64,000 bases of DNA from G965212025 sp965237985. Lineage in GTDB: Bacteria > Pseudomonadota > Gammaproteobacteria > Poriferisulfidales > Oxydemutatoraceae. A model generated the notes under the pieces. The model was not told the origin of the DNA, did not search any database, and saw nothing but the letters and a program-made list of their open reading frames with translations. Made by a program: the position numbers and the translations under genes. The stretch spans positions 1,240,001 to 1,304,000 of the forward strand of contig OZ250161.1 in assembly GCA_965237985.1 (NCBI GenBank), in the 5' to 3' direction. Shown one piece after another: positions 8,949 through 18,178 of this stretch (position 1 is the stretch's first letter; the number at the start of each line of letters is the position of its first letter).

Positions 8949-9452
8949 GCAAACTCAGCAAGCTGATTTTTGCAATCATGAATTCGCACTCCACGAAATT
9001 TTCAAAACGATTTTTTTTAACAGGCTTTCCTCTGCAGATTGAGGAAAATTCCGCCGCCTGAAGCAAGACACGCATAGTAGCATGAGAAAGGGTGTAATCT
9101 TCCGAAAAACCGCGAGGGAGAAATGCCTCGGTCTTCAGAGATCGGAACCTGGTGGGGGTCAGGCGGGAAAACGATCAGGTGCGAAATTTCCCTCTTCTTG
9201 ACAATTTGACACGATTCCCCCCCGTGGCGCGGCCGAAAGGCGTTGGATGTCCGCCACCTGAGGCAAGACACGCCTAGCAACATGAGAAAGGGTGTAATCT
9301 TCCGAAAAGCCGCGAGGGAGAAATGCCTCGGTCTTCAGAGATCGGAACCTGGTGGGGGTCAGGCGGGAAAACGATCAGGTGCGGAGTTTCCCTCTTCTTG
9401 ACAATTTGACACGATTTCCCCCCGTGGCGGGGCCGAAAGGTTTCAGCAGAGA
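8949..9452. repeat. Two-copy tandem duplication, about 200 bp, derived from the gspN 3' end
   Basis: The segment beginning near GCAAGACACGC at 9063 recurs at 9263, giving a 200-bp period. Each copy carries a spacer and, on the minus strand, the last codons and stop of gspN. The second copy (to about 9440) is the real gspN end; the first is a displaced copy with a few substitutions, such as a different penultimate residue. Between the rhodanese start and the repeat I see no other feature. The duplication has the same architecture as the larger arrays nearby but only two units. Confidence 0.88.
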
Positions 9453-10136
9453 GAAAAACTGTGGGTTTTCAGTGCCGATTTCCGCATCAATCTGGTAACT
9501 TTTTTCTGCAGAGTTAAAAAGCAGGCTGCCATCTATATTGAAGTCATCGCCGCCGCCCTTGCACAGCACAGTTACGATGCCGCTGTCATCGGTTTGCGAA
9601 CTGAAGCGGAAATCTCCCAAAGGGTTCTCCATTGCAACGAGGTTTTTCAATTCACCCTTGCCTTCTGCGTAATTTGGCAGCATGCTTTCGGCATCCAGTT
9701 CCAGCCGCTTGATGTTGACAACTCCTGTCCCACTCACGAGGCCGGGTAATTTAGTGTTTCCGATCGTGTGCAGATGCAAGCTGAAGTCGCCGATCGAATC
9801 GATGGCAAAAATCTCCCCGCCGAACGGGGTGTAACCCAAGGTGCCGGCAAAATTGAAATCCGGGGTGGACAGATCCAAACAGGCAGCGAGAAATTTTTGC
9901 GGCCAAACCGGACACCAACGCCAGCTCAAATCTGCCACAAAGGAGATTTTGTCTTTGAACAGAAAGTTCGCGGAACCTTTCCAGATCGTTCCACTTAAAC
10001 GGTTGACGACCAACGCGTGCGACGAGTCCAGTTTCTCAGTCACAAATTGCAGGGGCATAGTCGAAACAAAAATTACTCCCCAGACCAGCAGGAAAAAAAG
10101 CAGGATTGCGGTTTTTTTCAAAACAGCTTTCATCAA
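9375..10136 (-). CDS. gspN: Type II secretion system protein GspN
   Basis: A 253-residue protein with one N-terminal membrane anchor (about residues 8-28) and a periplasmic domain built from repeated beta strands. VVNRLSGTIWKGSANFLF is the W-K-G motif characteristic of GspN near the mature N-terminus. It is the last gene of the gspG-N run, immediately after gspM. GspN is a non-essential, inner-membrane-anchored component. Its coding end has been duplicated downstream. Confidence 0.85.
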   Translation of the reverse strand: MMKAVLKKTAILLFFLLVWGVIFVSTMPLQFVTEKLDSSHALVVNRLSGTIWKGSANFLFKDKISFVADLSWRWCPVWPQKFLAACLDLSTPDFNFAGTLGYTPFGGEIFAIDSIGDFSLHLHTIGNTKLPGLVSGTGVVNIKRLELDAESMLPNYAEGKGELKNLVAMENPLGDFRFSSQTDDSGIVTVLCKGGGDDFNIDGSLLFNSAEKSYQIDAEIGTENPQFFSLLKPFGPATGGNRVKLSRRGKLRT

Positions 10137-10631
10137 TCACACTTTGACCGAAATATGCCCGGACAACCCTCGGACACTGTTTTTCAGGCGGAACCCCAGC
10201 ACCGAAAAACCTTCGCCCACGATTTGTTCAATAAAACGCATGACTTTTCGTCCGTCGACCTCCTTGAATTCTATTCTGATCTGGCCCCCTGAATCTGTCC
10301 GGATTACGCCGAGACGCGCCTTGAAGGTGGCCTTTTCCAAAGCGCTTTCAAGCATTTCTTTCAGTTTGGCAGGCGCTGCGTCTATGGGCAGGGAGCCTCC
10401 CAGATTCAGCTTGGTTTGCTCAAGTTCGGCCAGTTCTTGTGCCGCCCAGAGATAATCCGACTGGACACGCGCATAGCGCTGCAATGCGCGTTCATGCTCA
10501 TTTTCCAGAGGTAAATACAGAAAGCTGTAACCGGCCGCAAAAAATAAAAAAACTGCGAACAGCGACAAGTAAACCCGGTCACTCGAGGAGCGTGCACCCC
10601 ACCAGATCCTGAATTTAGTGAGCGAATTCAT
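10137..10631 (-). CDS. gspM: Type II secretion system protein GspM
   Basis: A 164-residue inner-membrane protein with a short cytoplasmic N-terminus, one transmembrane helix (VYLSLFAVFLFFAAGYSFLY) and a periplasmic ferredoxin-like domain. This is the GspM architecture. It overlaps gspL by 4 bases and abuts gspN. GspM partners GspL in the inner-membrane assembly platform. Assignment rests on topology, size and its place in the cluster. Confidence 0.88.
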   Translation of the reverse strand: MNSLTKFRIWWGARSSSDRVYLSLFAVFLFFAAGYSFLYLPLENEHERALQRYARVQSDYLWAAQELAELEQTKLNLGGSLPIDAAPAKLKEMLESALEKATFKARLGVIRTDSGGQIRIEFKEVDGRKVMRFIEQIVGEGFSVLGFRLKNSVRGLSGHISVKV

Positions 10632-11740
10632 GAGCTGGTCGGGTAAGAGATCTCCACTCGCATGCGTCGGCGCTCGCCAAGGTTTGAAAGGGTTGCGGTC
10701 TGTACTGAGAGACCAGGCAGTTCTGACAGAGATTTTGCCACGTACGTCGGTGAGCGCGAGGAACTGAAAACTATGGTGACTTTGTCCTTGGTCATTTTGA
10801 TGCTCTCAACGCGGCATTCTTTGCAATTTGAAAGGATCGCCTCAGCCTGCAACATTGCCGACCAAAGACTGCTTTCACGAAACGTGACCCCCTCCCTAGC
10901 CTGTGCCAGTCTTTTGTTCAATCCTCTACGCACACTGCCACGCAAATCGGTGCCCGGAAAATGGGAGTTGACCATGCTTTGTGTAGCAGCTTTTATAATG
11001 GGTTCCTGTTGTTGTGCCCAGTTTGTTTCCACTTTCAGATTGAAGACATAAAGGAGAAAAGCAATCGGCAACACAACGGCAACTGCACGCCAAGGACGTG
11101 CCCAGGCTTTCAGTGGTGATGCCGGGAGATAGCTGCCCTGCAAAAAGTTCAGGCCGGATGCTGCGGGGTTGGGAAAAGTCATTTTGTCTGTCAGTGGGCC
11201 GGGCAAAACTTCGGCATGGTCACGCCAGGACTCGGGGAGTGCTTCAATATCATCGCTGTAAACACGCATTTTCCGCTTGTTGTGTTCGGTATGACCCAGA
11301 ATCTGCTCGATCCATTCAAGAGAACCCGCCATACCCTGCTGCTGTCCGGTGCGCAGTAAAACGCGACCGTTTTCATGCCACACAACAACGCCTTTTTCTT
11401 CATAGGGAACCGCGAGCAGGTCGGGACACAAAAACCGTGCCGGATGATTATTCAGTCTCAACAGGCCCAGCCAGTAATCCATTTTGTCACGGTCGACAAC
11501 AGCAATGGGCAATTGCCCGTCGTCAGTCAACGTGCCATACGAGAAATGCTGAGTTTCAGGAGGGGACACCAGGCTTTCTTCCAACATGAAGGGCAGGGAT
11601 TTCGCCCACAGTTTTCGTGAACCTTTGGGTGGCGTAAGCAGGTGAAAACCAACGGCTTCAGACGGCACCCAGGCAACCTGCTGATGATCCCGGGTGCTGG
11701 ATGCCGAAAAGATCGTGTCGTCAGGTTTTATCCAGATCAT
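10628..11740 (-). CDS. gspL: Type II secretion system protein GspL
   Basis: A 370-residue bitopic protein: an actin-like cytoplasmic domain (about 1-210) containing FMLEESLVSPPETQHF, one transmembrane segment (VAVVLPIAFLLYVFNLK) and a periplasmic ferredoxin-like domain. GspL connects the GspE ATPase to the membrane platform. I start at ATG 11740 (MIWIKPDDT), which overlaps gspK by 20 bases; the longer frame would duplicate gspK sequence. The GspE partner is not in this window. Confidence 0.9.
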   Translation of the reverse strand: MIWIKPDDTIFSASSTRDHQQVAWVPSEAVGFHLLTPPKGSRKLWAKSLPFMLEESLVSPPETQHFSYGTLTDDGQLPIAVVDRDKMDYWLGLLRLNNHPARFLCPDLLAVPYEEKGVVVWHENGRVLLRTGQQQGMAGSLEWIEQILGHTEHNKRKMRVYSDDIEALPESWRDHAEVLPGPLTDKMTFPNPAASGLNFLQGSYLPASPLKAWARPWRAVAVVLPIAFLLYVFNLKVETNWAQQQEPIIKAATQSMVNSHFPGTDLRGSVRRGLNKRLAQAREGVTFRESSLWSAMLQAEAILSNCKECRVESIKMTKDKVTIVFSSSRSPTYVAKSLSELPGLSVQTATLSNLGERRRMRVEISYPTSS

Positions 11741-12872
11741 TTTTTCTTGCCAGTCGCTCGTTTTTACGCCCCGTGCAACCCGCGTACCGGTTGCTGCCAA
11801 CACGTCTCTGCAACACTGCGGATCTGCGTGGCGTTTTCAACGGGCGCACGATGAGGCTTTGCATTTCAAAAGCCGTGTCACCCAGCTGTACGGTAATGGA
11901 AGCCTGAAAGAAATAACTTTTCACGTCAAGATGTTTTTTTACCCATGTCGGTATCGTCGTTTCCGTATTCCCCTGTATGCTGAGTCCAAGCCGCCAGAAT
12001 TGTTCGGCAGATGTGAAAGGGGCTTCTTCACGCCAAGTAATCAATTCGCTGACAGTTGCCGAATCGAGACCGGGCAAAGTCAGCAGTATTTTCGCAGGCG
12101 CGGTGTTCACGTTGATCGGGGTGATTCTGCCGGGATCGGGCAAAGCCACAAGTCGGGGGAGAAACAGGTTGGTGACTTCGGGTGTAAAGCCTTTGACCAA
12201 CCTGATTTCGCCGGGCCATGCCATGCGCAACCCGGATACCACGTAGGGCGGCACCAAACTTTGGTAGTCACTGTTTTCCGCACCACCCGCACGTGGGATG
12301 TCATCAGTATCGAACCAGTCGAAAAGGCCATTAAGCAACCCTTCCGGGTCTTCAAGAACCTCGGAGTACGAGAAGAATGCTTGTGAGAAACGATCGCGTG
12401 TCCAGTTTTTTTCGCCTTTGATGCCACGGAATTCGCTGTGCAGATTGTTCAAATTGAGATATGCCAGCAAATCATACAGGCACCAGCTGACCTTTGCTGT
12501 CTCTGTTGGAAATCCAGGGGCAATGTCTTCAAAATACCAAGACCATTCTTCAGCAGTCGTTTTGTCCTTGGGGACCGTATAGTAGTCTACTTTAGCTCCA
12601 TGTTCCCCGATTACGTCACGATCCAACAGCTCCTTGGCTCTCGCCTCGACACTCAAAGCCAATAAGAAAGCCTGCTCACTCGTCACGATGCGGGACAGTT
12701 TGTTGATGGCGAGGTTTTGCCCATAAAGTATCCAGGTCGAGGCGGATGCAACCATCGTAATGACCACCATGGCGCTTATGATTGCCACCCCGTGTAAAGA
12801 GGATGGTGTCTTCGCGACACGAAAGCGTGGTGACCCGCCACCTGCTTTATTTTTTTCTTCGAAAGGGATCAT
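11721..12872 (-). CDS. gspK: Type II secretion minor pseudopilin GspK
   Basis: About 383 residues, the usual size for the large minor pseudopilin that caps the pseudopilus tip. An N-terminal hydrophobic helix (GVAIISAMVVITMVASAS) follows the prepilin peptidase site, here HG before VAII. A helix-hairpin-helix type region INVNTAPAKILLTLPGL is diagnostic of GspK. The start is ATG 12872 (overlapping gspJ by 26 bases), with GTG 12884 as an alternative. The C-terminus of about 40 residues after LIVRPLK is basic and overlaps gspL coding sequence. Confidence 0.92.
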   Translation of the reverse strand: MIPFEEKNKAGGGSPRFRVAKTPSSLHGVAIISAMVVITMVASASTWILYGQNLAINKLSRIVTSEQAFLLALSVEARAKELLDRDVIGEHGAKVDYYTVPKDKTTAEEWSWYFEDIAPGFPTETAKVSWCLYDLLAYLNLNNLHSEFRGIKGEKNWTRDRFSQAFFSYSEVLEDPEGLLNGLFDWFDTDDIPRAGGAENSDYQSLVPPYVVSGLRMAWPGEIRLVKGFTPEVTNLFLPRLVALPDPGRITPINVNTAPAKILLTLPGLDSATVSELITWREEAPFTSAEQFWRLGLSIQGNTETTIPTWVKKHLDVKSYFFQASITVQLGDTAFEMQSLIVRPLKTPRRSAVLQRRVGSNRYAGCTGRKNERLARKNDLDKT

Positions 12873-13494
12873 AAGGATCGGCACCAGGGAAATATCGCGT
12901 GTAGGCCCCGTTTTCGGTTTCTATCTCGATTTTTATCCAGCTGGGTAATTGTTCAAAATCAAAACTTGTAGCCCCATCAGAAAGTGTTTCCTGAACGCCT
13001 TCCCATTCCATTTCAAAATTCGAAACGTTGCTCAACAACAGAGCCTCATGAGGCTCGACCGTATCGTCCGGGCGGTCCAGCATTGGCCATACCAATCTGT
13101 ACAGGCGATCGTCTTTTGTGCAGTAAATGATTCTTTGCATCCCGGAAAAAGAACTGATTCCCGGAGTGATCCCGGAGCGCGTAAAACTGAACTGACAGTC
13201 AAATCCTTCCAGCTTGGGTTCAAATGCCCGTTCAACTTTTTTTTCATCGCTGCCAACCTGCACCGGGCGGCGGGCCATGTTGATGAGGTCCTGGAACAAA
13301 ACCGTCCACACCACCTGTTCCGTGGACAGTTCCGCTGTTTTTTTTTCCAGCTTCGCTTGAATTCTTGTCGTGTCCTGCAACCCTCGAAAAGTCATTGCCG
13401 AAACCAAGGCGAAAATCACCATGGCGATCAGGACTTCCAAAAGAGTAAATGCACGGCATCGGTTCTTCGCCGACGATGTCGCACTGGCTGGCAT
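12847..13494 (-). CDS. gspJ: Type II secretion minor pseudopilin GspJ
   Basis: A 215-residue pseudopilin. The type IV prepilin-like leader CRAFTLLEVLIAMVIF carries the conserved glutamate at position +5. The residue before the cleavage site is alanine rather than the usual glycine. ATG 13494 is preferred because GAGGGA lies 7 bases upstream; a TTG at 13509 overlapping the gspI stop is the alternative. GspJ joins GspI and GspK in the tip complex. Confidence 0.9.
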   Translation of the reverse strand: MPASATSSAKNRCRAFTLLEVLIAMVIFALVSAMTFRGLQDTTRIQAKLEKKTAELSTEQVVWTVLFQDLINMARRPVQVGSDEKKVERAFEPKLEGFDCQFSFTRSGITPGISSFSGMQRIIYCTKDDRLYRLVWPMLDRPDDTVEPHEALLLSNVSNFEMEWEGVQETLSDGATSFDFEQLPSWIKIEIETENGAYTRYFPGADPYDPFRRKK

Positions 13495-13505
13495 TCGCAC
13501 GTCCC

Positions 13506-13895
13506 TCAAGGACCTGGCCGGTAGGCCCTTAAAACACTGGCAGGTTTCCCCTCCGGATCATCCCAGGAAGTCACTTCGACTTCATAGCGCACCAGATCGG
13601 TGCGCTCTTCCAGACCACTCGGTTCGGTTTCCAGAGTTGACCAGGACCAGGACGTTCCGGCAATTTCTTCATTGCCACTTTCCTCAATCTCCTCCAGTTC
13701 ATTTTTTTCGTCCCTGACCAAGCCCACAACGAGCACGTTCCAGGCAATGAGATGGCTACGGTAGCGTTCCTGCATCAGTCCAATGTGATCCGCATAGGTG
13801 GCCAAGGCGCTCAATGAAGCACCGATGGCAATACCCAGCATCACCGTCGCTATGAGGACTTCTATGAGCGTGAAGCCGCACTGCTTTTTATTCAT
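13506..13895 (-). CDS. gspI: Type II secretion minor pseudopilin GspI
   Basis: A 129-residue pseudopilin beginning MNKKQCGFTLIEVLIATVM, a canonical leader with cleavage after the glycine and Glu at +5. It overlaps gspH by 8 bases. An acidic stretch (KNELEEIEESGNEEIAG) interrupts the usual GspI fold in its middle. The ATG start at 13895 gives a normal short leader, whereas the longer GTG-initiated frame would add an unusual nine residues. Confidence 0.9.
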   Translation of the reverse strand: MNKKQCGFTLIEVLIATVMLGIAIGASLSALATYADHIGLMQERYRSHLIAWNVLVVGLVRDEKNELEEIEESGNEEIAGTSWSWSTLETEPSGLEERTDLVRYEVEVTSWDDPEGKPASVLRAYRPGP

Positions 13896-14592
13896 CGCCG
13901 CGATAGTCGGCACTGATGACACCGCTCGCCCCCCAACTGAAGCCCCTGTTCGTCTGGCTGGTCAAGCTCGGGACGACACTCCCGGCCGGTTCCCAAAGTC
14001 CAGTCGGAAGAAAAAAAACCTGGGGGAGACTTTCTTTCAGTTTCTTCAATTTCAGGATCAGGGCTTCCTCTTCGGTGAGCGATTCCAGAAACTCTTCTTC
14101 GCTTTCTTCATCAGCCTGATCGTCCAGGTCGTCCAGGTCGTCCAGGTCGTCCAGGTCGTCCAAATCATCCAAATCGTCCTCGGACACTTTTTTCTTGGGC
14201 ACCTCTTTCAATGGCAACAGCACACCATTGAGAATGACTCTGAACCCCAGGTGAGGCCCCCATTTGGTCCCCTCGAGTTCTTCGAATTCCTGCCATTTGT
14301 CATCAGTGTAGACCATAGCTGTCGCAACGCCTTTTCGCCACCGGACCCCGTACACCTTTCCTTCAATGATCGCCGCGTCCGCAAGCGTGCGCATCATGAC
14401 CTGCAATTGGCGTATTTTGCTTCTCGTTTCCTGTGCATCGCTCAGGTCCAGGGAAAGAAAAGTTGCGGCCGCCATCACGCCGATAATGAGCACCACTATA
14501 AGGACTTCCAGCAGGGTGAACCCGCGGCTTTCCCAGGCACCTCGGGAAACAAAGCAAAGGGCGGCCTTGCTCAGTCCTCTTCCAGGTTCCAA
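13888..14592 (-). CDS. gspH: Type II secretion minor pseudopilin GspH with Asp-Asp-Leu repeat insert
   Basis: A 234-residue minor pseudopilin, longer than typical. The leader SRGFTLLEVLIVVLIIG is cleaved after glycine, with Glu at +5. Around residues 138-155 lies an insert of six or so Asp-Asp-Leu tripeptides followed by more acidic sequence, encoded by a 9-bp tandem repeat (GTCCAGGTC on the plus strand). The start is uncertain: TTG 14592 overlaps the gspG stop, and no nearby ATG exists in frame before the leader. The acidic insert probably forms a flexible calcium- or solvent-exposed loop (inference). Confidence 0.82.
   Translation of the reverse strand: MEPGRGLSKAALCFVSRGAWESRGFTLLEVLIVVLIIGVMAAATFLSLDLSDAQETRSKIRQLQVMMRTLADAAIIEGKVYGVRWRKGVATAMVYTDDKWQEFEELEGTKWGPHLGFRVILNGVLLPLKEVPKKKVSEDDLDDLDDLDDLDDLDDLDDQADEESEEEFLESLTEEEALILKLKKLKESLPQVFFLPTGLWEPAGSVVPSLTSQTNRGFSWGASGVISADYRGDE
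14118..14182. repeat. 9-bp microsatellite in gspH
   Basis: GTCCAGGTC is repeated head to tail about five times and then degenerates to TCCAAATCA, encoding Asp-Asp-Leu repeats on the minus strand. Because the unit is a multiple of three, copy-number changes keep the gspH frame open. Confidence 0.9.
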
Positions 14593-15041
14593 TTCCCTAT
14601 GTCAGCATCCAGACCGGTGCCACCTTCATAACCATCCGAGCCATGGCTGTAAACATCAAACCTGCCACCACGAATTCCTGGCTGAATGTATTGATAGGGA
14701 TTCCCCCAAGGATCATTTGGAGTCCGTTCGAGGTATTTGTTTTCCCCGCCCGCCAGATCTTCCAAGGACGTCGGGTACGCCAGGTTGTCAAGCCGGTACA
14801 GGTTCAGGGCGCTGACGATCGTGCGAATGTCCTGCTTGGCTCGCACCCGGCGCGCGTGGTCGGGTCGATCCATGATTGCCGGAACCACCAAGGTTGCCAG
14901 TATCCCCAGGATGACGACTACGATCATGATTTCAATCAAGGTAAAGCCGCGAACCCACTTCTTTTTCTTTTTGTGGGCAGTCTGATTCGCTGCCATTCGC
15001 CGTTTAAGAAAAAGTGGTGTTTTGCTTTTAATTCGCATCAT
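14571..15041 (-). CDS. gspG: Type II secretion major pseudopilin GspG
   Basis: The major subunit of the pseudopilus, 156 residues as precursor. WVRGFTLIEIMIVVVILGIL is the canonical cleaved leader and hydrophobic helix. RTPNDPWGNPYQYIQPG and the C-terminal YSHGSDGYEGG, the calcium-binding loop region, are GspG signatures. It is first in the run gspG-H-I-J-K-L-M-N. The ATGATG at 15041/15038 has GAGGGA about 12 bases upstream; ATG 14996 is a shorter alternative. Genes gspC-F are absent from this window. Confidence 0.95.
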   Translation of the reverse strand: MMRIKSKTPLFLKRRMAANQTAHKKKKKWVRGFTLIEIMIVVVILGILATLVVPAIMDRPDHARRVRAKQDIRTIVSALNLYRLDNLAYPTSLEDLAGGENKYLERTPNDPWGNPYQYIQPGIRGGRFDVYSHGSDGYEGGTGLDADIGNWNLEED

Positions 15042-15880
15042 TGACGTACAAGGTCCCTCTCGGATTAGCAATGCCTTCAAAACCAGACACCGAGACTTTG
15101 TCAGAAAATCTCGGCACAGGGCGAGCGTATTCTACCTTTAGCCTGGGTTTTTCTCCAATGATGATTGTATGCCGTCAGGACTTTTGGCAAAATGGCTTCA
15201 TGTTATTGCGGCACGGTTATGGAAACGCCTGTTGATTGCCTAAAGAGCAGCGTCCCCCAAAATCTGCCGCCCCGGGTGACGTGCAGATCCGCCCCGCCGG
15301 GAGAGGTCTGGAACATGTTGATGCCAAAGCGACTTTTACAAAGTCCTGGACAGACACAGGCCCGGACAGGATGACTGAAGCAAAAGCGAGAAAATGTTTT
15401 GTTGAGATCTACGCCCCGTATATACCCTCGACACCTCTACTTGGGCAATGCAACTGAACTGGGGGACTGATGACAATCGCCAAAACAGGAACACTACCGC
15501 GAATATGGCAATGGTGAACGTTCTCTGTCTGACATCGCCCCGCTATGGATTGCTGCAGCGCCTGACATTTCAGTGTCGCGAGTTTTGATGTGGTAGAGAA
15601 GGACAGTTCGAAGCTTCAACATCCCTGACTGGCCGAATGGTCTGAGCTGTGATCATCTGCCACCACCGGTCAGCGAAGCACTTTTGGCATGTTCCAGTAC
15701 CATGGTACTGGTCGGATTGTTCTGTTGCTGTGAGATCAGCGAGGATTTCGCCGCAAGTCAATTTCACCGTCTGCTGGTGATGCCAGGGAACAATCGGTCA
15801 CCACGAAATGACGCAGAGCTCGTAGCAATGGATGTCGTCATAAATGTAGTGTTGTCGACAAAATTGGACGTCCAAAAACG
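15042..15880. other. 838-bp stretch without a recognised gene
   Basis: Only short frames without family resemblance are present on either strand. A short inverted repeat CCGAGACTTTG-TCAG-AAAATCTCGG lies at about 15090-15114, upstream of gspG, and could be an operator or attenuator of the secretion operon (speculative). The rest has no obvious repeats or RNA signature. For a compact bacterial genome this is a long empty region. Confidence 0.5.
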
Positions 15881-16648
15881 ATGATTACGGTTATTTCTCC
15901 GGCCAAGCGTCTGGATTTTGATTCGCAGCTGCCATTTCCTCGGCATAGCCGCGTTGCGTTCCCGCTACAGTCTGAACAATTGGTGGAGCGCCTGCGCAGG
16001 CTTTCACCGACAGCGTTGCAGAAAATGATGAAGATCAGCAGCCGCCTGGCTGAGCTCAACCACCTGCGCTTCCAAACCTGGGCAAGACCGACGAAAAAGC
16101 ACGGTGCCAAACCCGCGATTTACGCTTTCAAAGGCGACGTTTATATGGGGCTGGATGTTGCCAGTATGGATGATGAAGATCTGACTTTCGCACAGGAACA
16201 TCTGTTCATTCTTTCCGGACTGCATGGTGTGTTGCGCCCTTTGGACCTGATTTTGCCGTACCGCCTGGAAATGAGCACGCAGTTTGATACTGGAAACGGC
16301 GAAAATCTGTATGAATTCTGGGGCAATACCATCACCAATTTTCTCGATTGCAAAATGCGTGGCGACCAAAAACCGACATTGATCAACCTGGCCTCCGTTG
16401 AGTATTTCAACTCCATCAGACCGTCGGCTTTGGATGCCCGCATTATTACCCCGGTGTTCAAGGAGTGGAAAGGGGGTCGCTTCAAAGTCGTGAGTTTCAG
16501 TGCCAAGCGAGCCCGTGGATTGATGAGTCGTTACATCGTGAAAAAGCGCATCAATGATCCTGAATTCCTGAAAGAGTTCACGGAAAATGGTTATGCGTAC
16601 CACTCTGAATTGTCCGAAGAAAAGGTTTGGACTTTCGCGCGCACCTGA
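15881..16648 (+). CDS. yaaA: Peroxide stress protein YaaA (UPF0246/DUF328)
   Basis: A 255-residue member of the YaaA family, which in E. coli limits intracellular iron and DNA damage during hydrogen peroxide stress. Hallmarks are ISPAKRLDF at the start, YAFKGDVYMGLD, ILSGLHGVLRPLDLILPYRLEM, the region INLASVEYF, and FKVVSFSAKRARGLMSRYI. These are the conserved blocks of the family. It stands alone upstream of mpl. The start ATG 15881 yields the family's usual MxxxISPAK N-terminus. Confidence 0.95.
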   Translation: MITVISPAKRLDFDSQLPFPRHSRVAFPLQSEQLVERLRRLSPTALQKMMKISSRLAELNHLRFQTWARPTKKHGAKPAIYAFKGDVYMGLDVASMDDEDLTFAQEHLFILSGLHGVLRPLDLILPYRLEMSTQFDTGNGENLYEFWGNTITNFLDCKMRGDQKPTLINLASVEYFNSIRPSALDARIITPVFKEWKGGRFKVVSFSAKRARGLMSRYIVKKRINDPEFLKEFTENGYAYHSELSEEKVWTFART

Positions 16649-16792
16649 TGCTCAGGCCGCAACCCACCTTCCGAAATTCAGTCAAAAGTCCCTCGCAGGG
16701 ACAGGGGCGCAGGAGATGGTGAACCGGCGGCGGCCTGCCGCGCGCTGCTCCATGATCCCGTCCACGCGCGGCTGGCGGCCCCTCCTGTGGGC

Positions 16793-18178
16793 ATGAGCAG
16801 GGCCATTCTGCCGCCGGCCAGAATTCATATCGCCGGCATCTGCGGGGTGTTTATGGCGGGTGTGGCGCGTCTGGCACAAGAGCTCGGTTTCCAGGTTGAA
16901 GGAAGTGACGACGGAAACTATCCGCCCATGAACCAGCAACTGCGTGTGGCAGATATCCCCGTTCATTCCGGCTACGATGTTCGGCACCTGAACCCCCGCT
17001 GCGAGCTAGTGGTTATGGGCAATGTGATGTCCCGCGGCATGCCGTTTGTTGAAGCAGTGTTGAAAAAATCTGTCCCGGTCATGTCCGGACCGCAATGGCT
17101 GGCAGAATATGTCCTCGGATCCCGAACGGTGGTGGCGGTGGCGGGGACCCACGGAAAAACCACTACGGCCAGCATGATCGCCTGGATATTACAGGACTGC
17201 GGACAAGAACCGGGATTCCTGATTGGTGGTGTGCCGGGCAATTTTGCTGTTTGCGCGCGCTTGGGCAGAGGCCGACATTTTGTCGTCGAAGCTGATGAAT
17301 ACGACAGCGCGTATTTTGACAAGCGACCGAAATTCCTGCACTTGCATCCAGACCTCCTGGTCCTGAACAACCTGGAATACGACCATGCGGATATTTTTGA
17401 AAATCTCGCCGCCCTGGAATTGCAGTTCTCTTATTTGCTGCGCAATGTCAGGATCGATGGCACAGTCATTGCGCGTGCACAAGATGCTGCGTTAAAACGT
17501 GTGATTGCGAGAGGGAACTGGGCGAGGTGCGTTCGCTTCGGTTACGCCGGCGAGCAAGAGGTTGACTGGGCAGTGAAAGGTAAAGGGGACGAACGGCTGC
17601 TTGCCTGCAACGGTGATACGGGTGCTGTTTGTCGCTATCCAGTGAAAAGCCTGCGTGGGGAGCACAATGTATTGAATGCGACTGCAGCTGTCGCCACCGC
17701 CTGCCAAACAGGAATACCAGTGGCAAAAGCACTCGCGGCACTGACAAATTTTTGCGGGGTCGCCCGGCGCCTGGAAGTGGTTTCAGAACGTAAAGGGATC
17801 ACGGTTTATGACGATTTTGCTCACCATCCGACGGCTATTGAAGCCAGCATCAAGGCAGTTCGCTCAGTCAGCAACAGGGGCTGCGTGCTTGCGGTTTTTG
17901 AGCCGCGCTCCAACACCATGAAGCTTGGGGTACACAATGCGTCGCTCGCTTCGGCTTTCGCGGCAGCATCCCGGGTTTACTGTTATTGTCCGGCAGAGCT
18001 CGGCTGGTCCCTGGAGACCGTATTTCCAAAATCGGAAAACAAGTTTCGCTGCTTTTCGGATACGGAGTCTTTGTTGCAGGCAGTGACCGCTGATGCGCGG
18101 AAAAAGGATCAGGTGCTGGTGATGTCAAACGGCAATTTTGCGAACCTGCCCGCGCGCCTTGCGGCTTTTTACGCCTGA
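16793..18178 (+). CDS. mpl: UDP-N-acetylmuramate:L-Ala-gamma-D-Glu-meso-DAP ligase Mpl
   Basis: Recycles cell-wall murein tripeptide by ligating it to UDP-MurNAc with ATP. The roughly 461-residue protein has the Mur ligase order: IHIAGICGVFMAGVARLAQ (N-terminal UDP-binding), VAVAGTHGKTTTASM (ATP P-loop, about residue 113), the EADEYDSAYFD acidic motif, LEYDHADIF, and YDDFAHHPTAI with FEPRSNTMK in the C-terminal domain. The HHPTAI and RSNTMK features fit Mpl rather than MurC. Start ATG 16793 is chosen; GTG 16787 is also possible. The last 57 or so codons are copied seven times downstream. Confidence 0.96.
   Translation: MSRAILPPARIHIAGICGVFMAGVARLAQELGFQVEGSDDGNYPPMNQQLRVADIPVHSGYDVRHLNPRCELVVMGNVMSRGMPFVEAVLKKSVPVMSGPQWLAEYVLGSRTVVAVAGTHGKTTTASMIAWILQDCGQEPGFLIGGVPGNFAVCARLGRGRHFVVEADEYDSAYFDKRPKFLHLHPDLLVLNNLEYDHADIFENLAALELQFSYLLRNVRIDGTVIARAQDAALKRVIARGNWARCVRFGYAGEQEVDWAVKGKGDERLLACNGDTGAVCRYPVKSLRGEHNVLNATAAVATACQTGIPVAKALAALTNFCGVARRLEVVSERKGITVYDDFAHHPTAIEASIKAVRSVSNRGCVLAVFEPRSNTMKLGVHNASLASAFAAASRVYCYCPAELGWSLETVFPKSENKFRCFSDTESLLQAVTADARKKDQVLVMSNGNFANLPARLAAFYA

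Noticed and set aside
13798..14631. 277-codon plus-strand frame opposite gspH/gspI
   Set aside because: It runs antisense to two well-supported pseudopilin genes and its VVQVVQ tract is the reverse reading of the Asp-Asp-Leu repeat.
15570..15767. A minus-strand frame in the 15.0-15.9 kb gap as a gene
   Set aside because: It contains two cysteine-like motifs but no known family, no ribosome binding site, and no partner genes.
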